In this document: positions 1 to 9,069 of the stretch, piece after piece
Position numbering within the stretch: the first letter of the stretch is position 1
Layout: every line of letters begins with the position of its first letter
Source: Pedobacter hiemivivus
GTDB lineage: Bacteria; Bacteroidota; Bacteroidia; Sphingobacteriales; Sphingobacteriaceae
Direction: 5' to 3'
NCBI RefSeq assembly: GCF_004331685.1
Contig: NZ_SJSM01000002.1
Coordinates: 496,001 to 560,000, forward strand
DNA: 64,000 nucleotides
The notes under the pieces: model-generated
Seen by the model: the letters and a program-made list of their open reading frames with translations, nothing else
Databases searched by the model: none
What the model was told of the DNA's origin: nothing
Position numbers and translations under genes: made by a program

Positions 1-257
<257 letters not shown>

Positions 258-386
258 TTATAGATACGAATATAGCGTGTATTTTTTACACTAAGTAATT
301 TATTTTTAATTTTCCTAAGTTAATACGAAACAAGTGTATTTATTTATCTTTTTTTGTAAAAAAAAGATAATGCGTAATGCTGATAT

Positions 387-426
387 CTTTTGATGGGATT
401 GATTTTGTTTTTTGCAGTATCAAAAG
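387..426. promoter_or_regulatory. Inverted repeat in the pfkA / Nudix-regulator divergent spacer
   Basis: CTTTTGAT at 387-394 is exactly complementary to ATCAAAAG at 419-426. The pair lies about 105 nt upstream of the regulator start and 130 nt upstream of pfkA. An A/T-only hairpin (ATC-T7 / A7-GAT, 346-368) lies beside it. NrtR-family regulators bind palindromes in divergent promoters, so this is a reasonable operator candidate, but the half-sites are short and the DNA is AT-rich. Confidence 0.25.
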
Positions 427-531
427 TTATTTGCATTTTGGTGTCAAAATGATTCTACTGGAATATAACGTGTGAAAACCCGGAAAATTTCAAAAAGATC
501 AGGGAATATATAATATCTAACAATTAATGTT

Positions 532-1221
532 TTGAAAGAAATTTTGCCAAAATTTAATTCCACTTTCTCGATTGATTGTGTGCTTTTCGGATTTGATGAA
601 GGAGAATTGAAAATTCTTCTAATTGAAAGGAACGAAGAACCCTTTAAGGACTGGTGGGCCTTACCAGGTAACCTGGTTGAAGAGGATGAGAGTTTAGACC
701 AATCGGCTACCAGAATTTTACATGAGCTTACAGGCTTAAGTGATATCTATATGGAGCAGTATTATACCTTTGGTGATGTAAACAGGCACCCACAAGGTAG
801 AGTAGTCAGTATAGCCTATTACGCCCTTTTAAGATTAGGAGGGGATAAAGTTGTAAAACCAATTAGTAATTATGCTAAGCAGGCTTATTGGAGAAATGTT
901 AAAGACCTGCCTAAGCTGGCTTTTGATCATCAGGAAATCTTTGAAAAAGGAATGGAGAAGATCAAACGGAGGATTAAGCATCAACCTATTGCATTTGAAC
1001 TATTGCCAGAGAAATTTACCTTAACCCAGCTTCAAAATGTTTATGAAGTGATTTTGAATAAAAAACTGGACAAAAGAAATTTCAGGAAAAAGATGTTGAG
1101 TTTCGGCGTGCTAAGAGATCTAAATGAGAAACAGTATGGAGTTTCATTTAGAGCAGCAACCTTGTATAAGTTTGACAAAAGGAAATACGCCAAATTATTT
1201 AGTAAAGAGATTTCATTTTAG
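532..1221 (+). CDS. NrtR-like Nudix-domain transcriptional regulator
   Basis: 229 residues. The N-terminal half (about 10-140) is a Nudix fold. The Nudix box near residues 47-69 is degenerate: in the consensus REUXEE position it reads RILHEL, so two of the metal-binding glutamates are lost. The C-terminal third (about 155-229) is the winged-helix region seen in the NrtR/AraR group, where a catalytically dead Nudix domain senses a nucleotide or sugar ligand and controls DNA binding. The start is TTG at 532: the frame is closed by TAA at 511 and the ATG at 527 is out of frame and meets a stop at once. Its target is not shown; pfkA and the sugar kinase are the obvious neighbours. An active Nudix hydrolase is less likely. 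Confidence 0.8.
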   Translation: MKEILPKFNSTFSIDCVLFGFDEGELKILLIERNEEPFKDWWALPGNLVEEDESLDQSATRILHELTGLSDIYMEQYYTFGDVNRHPQGRVVSIAYYALLRLGGDKVVKPISNYAKQAYWRNVKDLPKLAFDHQEIFEKGMEKIKRRIKHQPIAFELLPEKFTLTQLQNVYEVILNKKLDKRNFRKKMLSFGVLRDLNEKQYGVSFRAATLYKFDKRKYAKLFSKEISF

Positions 1222-1302
1222 AGGCTTGTATAGGCCTTCGGTAACGCTTCGAATAGGGTTGCACCTTGGAAGGAGCTTTAGAGGCATCTCATAGGGCTTT
1301 TA

Positions 1303-1345
1303 TAGGACTATTAGTCCTACCAGACTCCTAGGAGGGTCCTAGGAC
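1303..1345. repeat. Cluster of short perfect palindromes built on TAGGA/TCCTA
   Basis: Three perfect inverted repeats follow one another: TAGGACTA-T-TAGTCCTA (1303-1319), CTCCTAGGAG (1325-1334) and GTCCTAGGAC (1336-1345). A further GTCCTAG half-site sits at 1358-1364. The surrounding 1222-1400 is more GC-rich than the neighbouring spacers and shows no reading frame of interest. It lies between the convergent regulator and kinase genes. Function is unknown; an intergenic repeat element or a structured transcript end is possible. Confidence 0.6.
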
Positions 1346-1422
1346 ACCCCTTGTTCGGTCCTAGCCCTGAGCCAGGCTCCCCGAAGAATTACCAAAGCGC
1401 TCAGACAACTTGCCTAAAAACA

Positions 1423-1456
1423 AAAGGCCCGTATCATCTTCGTGATACGGGCCTTT
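1423..1456. terminator. Bidirectional intrinsic terminator
   Basis: A perfect 14-bp stem, AAAGGCCCGTATCA (1423-1436) with TGATACGGGCCTTT (1443-1456), closes a six-base loop, TCTTCG. Runs of A upstream and T downstream serve both the regulator gene on the plus strand and the kinase gene on the minus strand, which ends at 1479. Confidence 0.88.
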
Positions 1457-1478
1457 ATTATATTATTTAATATGACTA

Positions 1479-2336
1479 CTATTTGTTTACGATGTTTACA
1501 TGGTAATCAACAAGGTCATCTATAGGAGAACGGATGATTTTTCCGATGCCCATTTCATACCTATCAGCCACTACACTTAATATATCTCTGAAGCTATAGC
1601 CTACAGAACCAACGCAGTTTAATTTATAATCCTTATAGTTCGGGTAATGCGTAACCAGGTTATCAAAAAATGCGGTAAACGCATAGTCTATTGTATTGAA
1701 AGTATAGTCTTCGTAACTGTCCTTATAATCGTAAACAAACTTACTGAATCCTGCGCAAAAACGATTAGGAAGAGGTTTGTTATAGATATGATCAAAAATA
1801 TCCTCATTGGTTAAGGCGTAGTTGTCATAGAAACTTTCTCTAAGACCTTTAGGCATATAACCTTTCATGTAATCGCTCAGGATCTTTTTTCCGATGAAAC
1901 ATCCGCTGCCTTCATCACCTAAAAAGTAACCTAATGAATCTATATTCAACGTAATGTCTTTACCATTGTAAAGGCAAGAGTTTGTACCTGTACCCAGAAT
2001 TGCCGCGAAACCTGGCTCATCTCCCAGTAAAGCCCTGCACGAAGCCAATAGGTCGTGCCCGATGTTAATCTTTGCATTAGGGAAAACCTGTTGCATAGCA
2101 TCTGCTACAATTTTTCTGTTTGTTTCTGTTGAACAACCCGCTCCGTAGTAGTTTACCTCGGTTAATTTTTCAGTTTCTAAATGATCTGGAAGAGACTTTC
2201 TTAAAGACTCAACAATGTAATCAGTTTTGGAAAAATATGGATTATAGCCTTCTGTATTGAAAAGAATTTTTCTTCCAGCTTCGTTAATTAAACACCAATT
2301 CGTTTTGGTTGAACCACCATCTGCAATAACTATCAT
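1479..2336 (-). CDS. BadF/BadG-family ATPase, N-acetylglucosamine kinase-like
   Basis: 285 residues, a typical length for the bacterial NagK-like members of the ASKHA fold. Visible motifs are the phosphate-1 loop DGGSTKTN (residues 6-13), the phosphate-2 motif GTGTNS (about 115-120), and GDEGSG (about 140-145), which in this family lines the sugar site. The likely reaction is ATP-dependent phosphorylation of N-acetylglucosamine or a related amino sugar released by cell-wall or chitin turnover, in the cytosol. It is a single gene facing the Nudix regulator. The sugar specificity cannot be read from the sequence; glucosamine or muramic-type substrates remain possible. Confidence 0.8.
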   Translation of the reverse strand: MIVIADGGSTKTNWCLINEAGRKILFNTEGYNPYFSKTDYIVESLRKSLPDHLETEKLTEVNYYGAGCSTETNRKIVADAMQQVFPNAKINIGHDLLASCRALLGDEPGFAAILGTGTNSCLYNGKDITLNIDSLGYFLGDEGSGCFIGKKILSDYMKGYMPKGLRESFYDNYALTNEDIFDHIYNKPLPNRFCAGFSKFVYDYKDSYEDYTFNTIDYAFTAFFDNLVTHYPNYKDYKLNCVGSVGYSFRDILSVVADRYEMGIGKIIRSPIDDLVDYHVNIVNK

Positions 2337-2653
2337 CTTAGTTCGTTTTTTTCGGGGTAAAAGTAAATAATCCTACTGTTTTTGTACACGTTTTGCTCAT
2401 AAATTTATTTTTTTGGTTTTGGTTGTTTAATTATTTTTCGCCCTTTAAATACTGATGAAGTGTGTTTTTTTGTTTTTTTTAGGTTAAGATATTGTTAAAT
2501 AAACACTAAGCTAAATTACACTTGTTATTTTAAAATCCAAATTTAAAATTCCAGCCCAAAAAGTGGGGGTAAAACTACGAGGATATCCTGTAAGTTTTAT
2601 GCTTATATTGGTGGTAATTTGAAAGCGCTTCAGTAATATTGTATAGAAAATTT
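2337..2653. other. Divergent intergenic spacer, sugar kinase / ltaE
   Basis: About 317 nt of AT-rich DNA with long T tracts (2400-2480). It must hold the divergent promoters of the kinase and the ltaE-accC-ribE cluster. Near-matches to the -7 box are present (TACTTTTA on the minus strand about 25 nt before the kinase start), but no exact TAnnTTTG with a paired TTTG. No RNA gene or reading frame worth calling was seen. Confidence 0.5.
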
Positions 2654-3694
2654 ATGTCCATGAAAATAGATCTGAGAAGCGATACCGTAACGGTGCCAGA
2701 TAGTGGTATGCTAGAGGCAATGATGACTGCCAAAGTCGGAGATGACGTATTTGGTGAAGATGAAACCGTACATGCGCTGGAGCATAAACTTGCTGCACTC
2801 TTTAATATGGAGGCCGGCTTGTTTTGTCCATCGGGAACAATGACCAATCAGATTGCCATTAAATGTTTCACAAAGCCAATGGATGAGGTGATTTGTGACC
2901 AGGGTTCCCATGTATATCGTTATGAAAGGGGGGGCATTGCTTATCATTCTATGGCGTCGGTTAGGTTAGTGAATGGGATAAGAGGTATCCTTACGCCAGA
3001 GCTGATTGAACCTGAAATAAATGAAGAAAATATTCATTATCCAAACTCCAGTTTAGTGGTATTGGAAAATACAGTGAATAAGGGCGGTGGTGCCTGTTAC
3101 AACCTAGCTCAGATAGAACCTATTCATACGCTATGTAATATCAAAGAAATAAAATTGCATTTGGATGGTGCCCGTATATTTAATGCGCTAACCGCAACAG
3201 GAGACCATGCATTGGCTTACGGACAGTATTTCGATGGGATATCAGTTTGTTTGTCTAAAGGGCTGGGTGCTCCGGTGGGTTCGGTTTTATTGGGCTCAAA
3301 GGAAACCATTAGGGAAGCCATTAAAATTAGGAAAGCCTTTGGTGGCGGTATGCGTCAGGCAGGCTTTTTAGCCGCTGCTGGTATTTATGCTTTAGATCAT
3401 AACATTCCGAAACTAGCCCAGGATCATAAACATGCTAAGGCATTGGGCGATGCATTGAGTAAGGTGAGTTATGTTTGCTCAGTGCTCCCTGTCGAAACTA
3501 ATATTGTTGTGTTTGAACTTGCTAATGGTATACGACCTGAAACTGTGGTACACCATTTGGCCGAAAGCGGAGTCCTTTGTAATGCTACCGGACCAAAAAC
3601 GGTAAGAATGGTGACACATTTAAATATTTCTGAAGAAATGATAGATAGGGCAATCGAAAACATAATACATTTGCACTTATCAGCTCATAAATAA
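2654..3694 (+). CDS. ltaE: Low-specificity L-threonine aldolase
   Basis: About 347 residues, full length for the family. The N-terminus has the signature IDLRSDTVT, followed by GDDVFGEDETV near residue 30. The PLP-anchoring lysine is K202 in SKGLGAPVGS, and HLDGAR (about 169-174) supplies the aspartate that holds the pyridine nitrogen. The enzyme cleaves L-threonine or L-allo-threonine to glycine and acetaldehyde in the cytosol. ATGs at 2654 and 2660 are both possible; an in-frame TTG at 2639 only adds a basic tail that the family lacks. accC begins 13 nt downstream, so the genes are probably co-transcribed. Confidence 0.93.
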   Translation: MSMKIDLRSDTVTVPDSGMLEAMMTAKVGDDVFGEDETVHALEHKLAALFNMEAGLFCPSGTMTNQIAIKCFTKPMDEVICDQGSHVYRYERGGIAYHSMASVRLVNGIRGILTPELIEPEINEENIHYPNSSLVVLENTVNKGGGACYNLAQIEPIHTLCNIKEIKLHLDGARIFNALTATGDHALAYGQYFDGISVCLSKGLGAPVGSVLLGSKETIREAIKIRKAFGGGMRQAGFLAAAGIYALDHNIPKLAQDHKHAKALGDALSKVSYVCSVLPVETNIVVFELANGIRPETVVHHLAESGVLCNATGPKTVRMVTHLNISEEMIDRAIENIIHLHLSAHK

Positions 3695-3707
3695 CTTTCA
3701 TCCATTA

Positions 3708-5192
3708 ATGAAGAAAATTCTTATAGCCAACCGCGGCGAAATCGCATTGCGTATCATGCGTTCAGCCAGAGAAATGGGGATAAAAACCGTTGCCGTTTAT
3801 TCAGAGGCAGATCGCCAATCATTACACGTATTGTATGCCGATGAGGCTGTCTGTATAGGGCCCGCGCCTTCTAATCAATCTTATCTTATAGGAGAGAAGA
3901 TCATTGAAGCTTGTAAAACTACAGGAGCAGAGGCCATTCATCCTGGTTATGGGTTTTTATCTGAAAACGCAGGTTTTGCAAGATTGGTAAAAGCATCTGG
4001 ACTGATCCTGATCGGCCCTACACCTGAGGCGATGGAAATAATGGGCAATAAGCTGTCGGCCAAAGCTGCAGCATTGAAGTACAAAATACCCATGGTTCCA
4101 GGTACAGAAGAAGCCATTACAGATATTGAAGAAGCAAAGCTAAGAGCTGTGGAAGTCGGATTTCCAATTTTAATTAAAGCAGCAGCTGGTGGGGGTGGTA
4201 AAGGAATGCGTGTAGTAGAGCAGGTATCCGATTTTGAAGAGCAAATGCAACTAGCGGTAAGTGAAGCGCAATCGGCTTTTGGTGATGGCTCCGTATTTAT
4301 CGAACGCTATGTTTCTTCACCACGACATATAGAAATACAGGTGCTTGGAGATACCCACGGAAATATTGTTCACCTTTTTGAAAGGGAATGTTCCATTCAG
4401 CGCAGACACCAGAAGGTAATTGAAGAGGCTCCATCCAGCATCTTAACGGATGAAATCCGAAACAAAATGGGCAAATGCGCAGTGGATGTGGCAAGGTCTG
4501 TAAATTATGTTGGTGCTGGTACGGTAGAGTTTATTCTGGATGAAAACCTTGATTTTTTCTTTTTAGAGATGAATACCCGTTTGCAGGTAGAACATCCAGT
4601 AACGGAGATGATTACCGGTTTGGACCTGGTAAAAGAACAGATTAAAATTGCACGTGGCGAAAAGCTTTCTTATCAACAAGAAGATCTGGAAATTAACGGG
4701 CATGCGATGGAGTTAAGAGTTTACGCAGAAGATCCTGAAAATAACTTCCTGCCAGATATTGGTACTTTACAGACTTATAAAACGCCTAAAGGCAATGGTG
4801 TAAGGGTTGATGATGGTTTTGAACAAGGGATGGAAATTCCAATCTATTATGATCCGATGATTGCCAAGTTGATCACCTATGGTAAGGATAGGGAAGAAGC
4901 GATTGAACGGATGCTGAGAGCGATTGATGAATACCAGATCACTGGTATACAAACCACCCTGAGCTTCGGTAAATTTGTAATGCAACACGATGCTTTTAGA
5001 TCCGGTAAATTTGATACGCATTTTGTGAGCAAATACTTTAACGCCGATAGTCTGAAAATTGAAAATGATGAGGAAGCCTTGATGGCAGCCTTGTTTGCCG
5101 CAATGTCTTTTAAAAAACAGGGGGTAGCTAAGCAGGAACAAACTTTGCAGGAAAGCACAAGCAACTGGAGGAAAAACAGGTTAAATAAATAG
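3708..5192 (+). CDS. accC: Biotin carboxylase subunit of an acyl-CoA carboxylase
   Basis: 494 residues. The ATP-grasp core is complete: AAGGGGKGM (about 159-167), ERECSIQRRHQK (about 225-236) and the biotin carboxylase signature EMNTRLQVEHPVTE (287-300). It carboxylates carrier-bound biotin using ATP and bicarbonate, for malonyl-CoA or methylmalonyl-CoA synthesis. The protein is about 45 residues longer than E. coli AccC. The extra Lys/Asn-rich C-terminal tail resembles Bacteroidota propionyl/acetyl-CoA carboxylase alpha subunits, which lack a fused BCCP domain. No biotin carrier or carboxyltransferase gene is adjacent, so the acyl-CoA substrate is undetermined. The operon places it between ltaE and ribE. 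Confidence 0.93.
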   Translation: MKKILIANRGEIALRIMRSAREMGIKTVAVYSEADRQSLHVLYADEAVCIGPAPSNQSYLIGEKIIEACKTTGAEAIHPGYGFLSENAGFARLVKASGLILIGPTPEAMEIMGNKLSAKAAALKYKIPMVPGTEEAITDIEEAKLRAVEVGFPILIKAAAGGGGKGMRVVEQVSDFEEQMQLAVSEAQSAFGDGSVFIERYVSSPRHIEIQVLGDTHGNIVHLFERECSIQRRHQKVIEEAPSSILTDEIRNKMGKCAVDVARSVNYVGAGTVEFILDENLDFFFLEMNTRLQVEHPVTEMITGLDLVKEQIKIARGEKLSYQQEDLEINGHAMELRVYAEDPENNFLPDIGTLQTYKTPKGNGVRVDDGFEQGMEIPIYYDPMIAKLITYGKDREEAIERMLRAIDEYQITGIQTTLSFGKFVMQHDAFRSGKFDTHFVSKYFNADSLKIENDEEALMAALFAAMSFKKQGVAKQEQTLQESTSNWRKNRLNK

Positions 5193-5202
5193 TGAAATTG
5201 AT

Positions 5203-5787
5203 ATGTTTACAGGGATAATAGAAACACTTGGAGAAGTTAAAAACATAACTGCAGAGGGTACAAATCTGCATTTTACGATTCAATCGACAATTAGTAACGA
5301 ACTTAAAATAGACCAGAGTGTAGCACACAATGGGGTTTGTTTAACAGTTGTTGCTTTAACTGAAGATACACATACGGTGACTGCGATTCAGGAGACGTTG
5401 GAAAAGAGTAACATGCAATATCTGAAAGTCGGTAACAAAGTTAATCTGGAACGTTGTATGCAAATGAATGGCAGGTTAGATGGGCATATCGTTCAGGGTC
5501 ATGTAGACCAGACTGCCGTTTGTGTTAAAAGGGCTGAGTTAGATGGTAGTTGGGAATATCGTTTTAAGTATGATGCTACCAATGGTAATGTTACGGTAGA
5601 AAAGGGCTCGGTATGCATCAATGGAATCAGTTTAACCGTTGTAGGCTCTGAAAAGGATGAGTTTTCTGTCTTTATTATTCCTTATACTTTTGAGCATACC
5701 AATTTACATGAGGTAAATGTAGGGGATACCGTGAACATTGAGTTTGATATTATTGGTAAGTATGTTGCCCGACTGGTAAACCGCTAG
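5203..5787 (+). CDS. ribE: Riboflavin synthase alpha chain
   Basis: 194 residues starting MFTGIIE, the invariant N-terminus of the family. Two tandem lumazine-binding barrels are visible: the first with GVCLTVV (about 45-51), the second beginning near GHIVQGHVD (about 97-105) with INGISLTVV later. The enzyme dismutates two 6,7-dimethyl-8-ribityllumazine molecules to riboflavin, acting as a cytosolic trimer. It starts 10 nt after accC and is the last gene of the ltaE-accC-ribE cluster. Its stop codon directly abuts the stop of the convergent TPR gene, leaving no room for a separate terminator. Confidence 0.96.
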   Translation: MFTGIIETLGEVKNITAEGTNLHFTIQSTISNELKIDQSVAHNGVCLTVVALTEDTHTVTAIQETLEKSNMQYLKVGNKVNLERCMQMNGRLDGHIVQGHVDQTAVCVKRAELDGSWEYRFKYDATNGNVTVEKGSVCINGISLTVVGSEKDEFSVFIIPYTFEHTNLHEVNVGDTVNIEFDIIGKYVARLVNR

Positions 5788-6732
5788 CTATCTTTTTAAT
5801 TCCTCAATCTTATTTTTGATAAAGGCGATGTGGCGCTTTTGTTTCTGAGGGTCTTTTATATTGTTTAAGTATTGCGAATAATAGCTGATTGCATTCTTTT
5901 TATCGTTCAGCTTGTCTTCGTAAAGCAAGGCGATATTGTAGTATAAACTGCCATTGTTTTCGAACAGCAGACCTCTTTTGTAAACTTCAAGCGCTTCCTT
6001 ATTTTGGTTCAAACTCTCGTACGAATCTCCTAATAGCCCATAATAAGAGGCTGTTTTTTGCGAAATCCCTTCTTTTATGGCCTTCTGTAAATAGCTGGTT
6101 GCAGTTTTGTAATCTCTAATAGCACGGTAAGATAATGCCATTTGGAAAAATAGGTTTTCAGCCGAAATGTAGGTAGATCCGAATAGCATTTTTCCTGCTT
6201 TTATAGCTTCAGGGTACTTTTTTAAAGCCATGCTTACTGGCATTTTTGCATTCAATAATAGGAGGTTAGTACTGTCTGCCGCTAAAGCCGAATCCAGGAT
6301 CTCTTCGGCTTTATTAAATTGAATGTTTTTGAAATATAAATCCGCTAGCCCTGTTGCTACTTCAGCATCCTGATTATTTAATTGGTTTGCCTTTAGTAGG
6401 TAGGCTTTTCTTAAAGGACTTTGAAGATCAGTATCCAATTTTGCCAATTGTTTATAAGCATTGAAATTGTTGCTGTCTATTTTTAGCACCTTCAGGTAAA
6501 ACCCTGTAGCTTCTGGTAATTTACCGGCCATTAGATTAGCATAAGCCAGTTGCTTTATTTTATTTATATCAGTACTGTCGCTGTAAATGCTTTGAAGATA
6601 TTGTGCCGCTTCGGTATATTGTTGTGCCTGATAGTAATTTAGTAGTTTTTCACGGTCTAAATTCTCGGCAGTCTGTGCCTGCGTCAATTGATAAATGATA
6701 CACAAAAAAAATAAAAGAAAAGGCTTCTTCAT
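5788..6732 (-). CDS. Secreted tetratricopeptide-repeat protein
   Basis: About 314 residues. The chosen ATG (6730-6732) gives a clean signal peptide, MKKPFLLFFLCIIYQLTQA, cut before QTAEN; an upstream ATG at 6754-6756 would only prepend an atypical segment. The mature protein is a run of TPR-like helix pairs, with repeated spacing of A/Y/L residues (for example AEATGFYLKVLKIDSNN-type units) over nearly its whole length. It is probably a periplasmic scaffold. No catalytic domain is seen and the partner is unknown. It ends against ribE and is divergent from the small coiled-coil gene at 6844. Confidence 0.8.
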   Translation of the reverse strand: MKKPFLLFFLCIIYQLTQAQTAENLDREKLLNYYQAQQYTEAAQYLQSIYSDSTDINKIKQLAYANLMAGKLPEATGFYLKVLKIDSNNFNAYKQLAKLDTDLQSPLRKAYLLKANQLNNQDAEVATGLADLYFKNIQFNKAEEILDSALAADSTNLLLLNAKMPVSMALKKYPEAIKAGKMLFGSTYISAENLFFQMALSYRAIRDYKTATSYLQKAIKEGISQKTASYYGLLGDSYESLNQNKEALEVYKRGLLFENNGSLYYNIALLYEDKLNDKKNAISYYSQYLNNIKDPQKQKRHIAFIKNKIEELKR

Positions 6733-6843
6733 AGGTCGGAAAATTAGCAAAAACAACAGTTACTACCAAAAATTAAAACATATTGGCCAGATAATTGGTT
6801 CATTAACTAGTAAATAGAACGTTAATCTTTTAAAAATTGAGAT

Positions 6844-7143
6844 ATGGATACTTTAAAAAAGTTTGAATTAATGGAGAAGATTGTAAGAGAGTTGGGTGAT
6901 TTGCAGAACTCACAGCAGGCAATTATCCAAAAAATAGGGAAAATTGAAGTTGACAATATTGAGCTTGGGGATAAAAGATTAGATAAAGATCTTTCCGATA
7001 TGCATCAACGGGTAGCAGATAACCTGGATACCATTGTGGCGATTTTGACGTATTTTGAGGATAAAACCAATAATTTCGGAGATAAAAATAATGTTGATGC
7101 ACTAAAAGAGCAGCAAGCCATTAATGGCGCAACCGGACAATAA
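6844..7143 (+). CDS. Small helical protein of unknown function
   Basis: 99 residues, highly charged, without signal peptide or membrane segment. Residues 1-70 are compatible with two amphipathic helices (LMEKIVRELGDLQNSQQ, then MHQRVADNLDTIVAILTYF), suggesting a short coiled-coil or helical hairpin. The C-terminus is Asn/Gln-rich. It starts at a clear ATG after an AT-rich leader and ends 16 nt from the convergent histidine kinase gene. I do not recognise the family. Codon use matches the neighbours, so I take it as a real gene. Confidence 0.6.
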   Translation: MDTLKKFELMEKIVRELGDLQNSQQAIIQKIGKIEVDNIELGDKRLDKDLSDMHQRVADNLDTIVAILTYFEDKTNNFGDKNNVDALKEQQAINGATGQ

Positions 7144-7159
7144 ATTGGTGTATTAGATT

Positions 7160-8926
7160 TTATAGCTCACTAATTGGCAAGAACAGCTGGAATTTGGTGC
7201 CTTTGTCAACTTCACTGGTGACTTCCATTTTTCCACTGTTCCTTTCCATAAAATCTTTGCAGATTACCAAACCCAGACCTGTACCTTTTTCATTCATGGT
7301 GCCTCTTGTGGAAACACTCGAACCATTGATCAGCATTTTTAGGGCTTCCTTTGACATGCCCATGCCATTGTCTTCAATAGATAGAATCATTTGATAGTGT
7401 TCGTTATAAACAGCCGTAATATTGATCTCGCATTCCTCATTGCAAAACTTAATGGAATTGTTTAAAATATTTCTGACTACAATTTGGATCATGAGCATAT
7501 CGGCATAAACAATCATGCCCGGAAATACATCATGTATGATGTGAATACGCTTTATCGCTGCCGAGGGAAGGTGATAGTTCACTTCGTTGATGATCATGTT
7601 CCTCAATTCGAAATGCGTTTTGTTGATGCCATAGCCTTTTAGCTGGCTTCTCGACCAATGTAAAATGTTTTCTAAAAGATCAGTGGTATAAAGAATATCT
7701 CTGCTGAGTTTTGGAGCCAGGGTTTTGAACTCCTCGACAGTAATCATATCTGTATTGACCATTTTTAGGACTTCTGATAAATTTACCAAAGGCCCTCTAA
7801 GGTCATGTGCGATAATAGAAAATATCCTATCCTTTAATTGGTTTAACTTTTTAAGTTCTTCGGTTTGTTGTTTGGATTTTAAAGCATCAGCCTTTACAGC
7901 AGTTAAATCCTGAAGTTTTATAACTGTAGCTTCATTGTTTAGTTGATTGTCGTTTAGGTACATAACGTCTGCTTCCAGATCAAATGTAGATTGGTGAATT
8001 TGAACTTTCATTTCAATCTTCCCTGAATTGTGATTTTTCAGAAAATCGAGCAGTTCGTTTTGCTGTGGAAATAAGAATTCAATCTGTTCCCCAATAATTT
8101 TGTTTTTTTTATCTTCTTGAAGATATTTTTTGAAAGCAAGATTACAATCAATTACCCTGTTTTTACCATCTAAAACGAGATAACCATCTTGAATAAGGTC
8201 CAGTACCTTTTCTCTGGCAACGGGAAGAATGTCAAATAATTTAAATCGATAAATAGCCATTGAAATCAAAGCAATGGCTACAATAAATGCAAAGGGGGTA
8301 AGATCGAGATTGTCGAATGGACGTACACCGAGTAAGTAAGCAAGGTTAACCATCCAGGGGATTAATGCGGCAACAAATATGGTGTAATTTTGTCTTCTGT
8401 AGATGGCGTCGGCTTTGCGGAAGGTAGAAAGGATGAGATAACTTCCTATCCCCATAAGTAGATAGAAATAAATAGTGAAACACCTGTACCATATACCCGG
8501 TTCTATAACAAGTGTTGGGAACGGGCCCGAATGGTCGAGACTAAGGCTTTTGTATTGTAAATGATGGTAATCATTTGTCCACACTAATAATATGGTGATC
8601 AGGGATACACTTAGTAAAACGCTGAGGTTTAGCGGTTTCTTGTACCATGAATCTTTGCCGGCTAGATGTAAACAAAATAAAAACCAATTTATAGGTAGCG
8701 TTGTTATGCCTAAGTATTCAATGTTGATGAAAAAACGGATCTGACTCAGTGAATCACTGGCGAGTTCAAAGCCATAACCTAATGACCAAATGGCATTAGA
8801 CAATAGCATGAACCCAAAAAATCGGACAGCTTCCCCTTTTTTCTGAAATAATCGGTACGAAAAAAAAAGAGTAACAATGCCACAGAAAATTAGCGTAATG
8901 GCGTACGAATTAAAGGTGAAATTCAT
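7160..8926 (-). CDS. Membrane-bound hybrid-less sensor histidine kinase (7TM-PAS-HisKA-HATPase)
   Basis: 588 residues. Residues about 1-225 contain seven hydrophobic segments resembling the histidine-kinase N-terminal 7TM region. A PAS-like segment follows (about 235-350). The phospho-acceptor is His374 in SIIAHDLRGP. The catalytic domain shows the N box (RNILNNSIKF, about 485-494), G1 box (EDNGMGM) and G2 box (GTGLGL, about 548-553). It would autophosphorylate in response to a membrane-sensed cue and pass phosphate to a response regulator. No receiver domain or response-regulator gene is adjacent, so it is an orphan kinase in this window. It is divergent from the outer-membrane barrel gene at 9070. 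Confidence 0.88.
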   Translation of the reverse strand: MNFTFNSYAITLIFCGIVTLFFSYRLFQKKGEAVRFFGFMLLSNAIWSLGYGFELASDSLSQIRFFINIEYLGITTLPINWFLFCLHLAGKDSWYKKPLNLSVLLSVSLITILLVWTNDYHHLQYKSLSLDHSGPFPTLVIEPGIWYRCFTIYFYLLMGIGSYLILSTFRKADAIYRRQNYTIFVAALIPWMVNLAYLLGVRPFDNLDLTPFAFIVAIALISMAIYRFKLFDILPVAREKVLDLIQDGYLVLDGKNRVIDCNLAFKKYLQEDKKNKIIGEQIEFLFPQQNELLDFLKNHNSGKIEMKVQIHQSTFDLEADVMYLNDNQLNNEATVIKLQDLTAVKADALKSKQQTEELKKLNQLKDRIFSIIAHDLRGPLVNLSEVLKMVNTDMITVEEFKTLAPKLSRDILYTTDLLENILHWSRSQLKGYGINKTHFELRNMIINEVNYHLPSAAIKRIHIIHDVFPGMIVYADMLMIQIVVRNILNNSIKFCNEECEINITAVYNEHYQMILSIEDNGMGMSKEALKMLINGSSVSTRGTMNEKGTGLGLVICKDFMERNSGKMEVTSEVDKGTKFQLFLPISEL

Positions 8927-9069
8927 TCGAATAGATAAAGATGATTAACCGCGCTGAAAGTGTTTGAAGCATTGTTATAGGTGTAGATATAAAACTACGT
9001 AAATTACTTTTCAATTGAAAAAAATTCTTAGTTTTACATAGATAATTTAATCATAAACTTATCCATCCT

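Noticed and set aside
1222..1478. tRNA or rRNA gene in a GC-richer spacer
   Set aside because: No cloverleaf or rRNA-like segment could be drawn; only palindromes and a terminator.
4767..5141. Long minus-strand open frame inside accC
   Set aside because: accC is fully motif-supported; the antisense frame shows no protein-like features.
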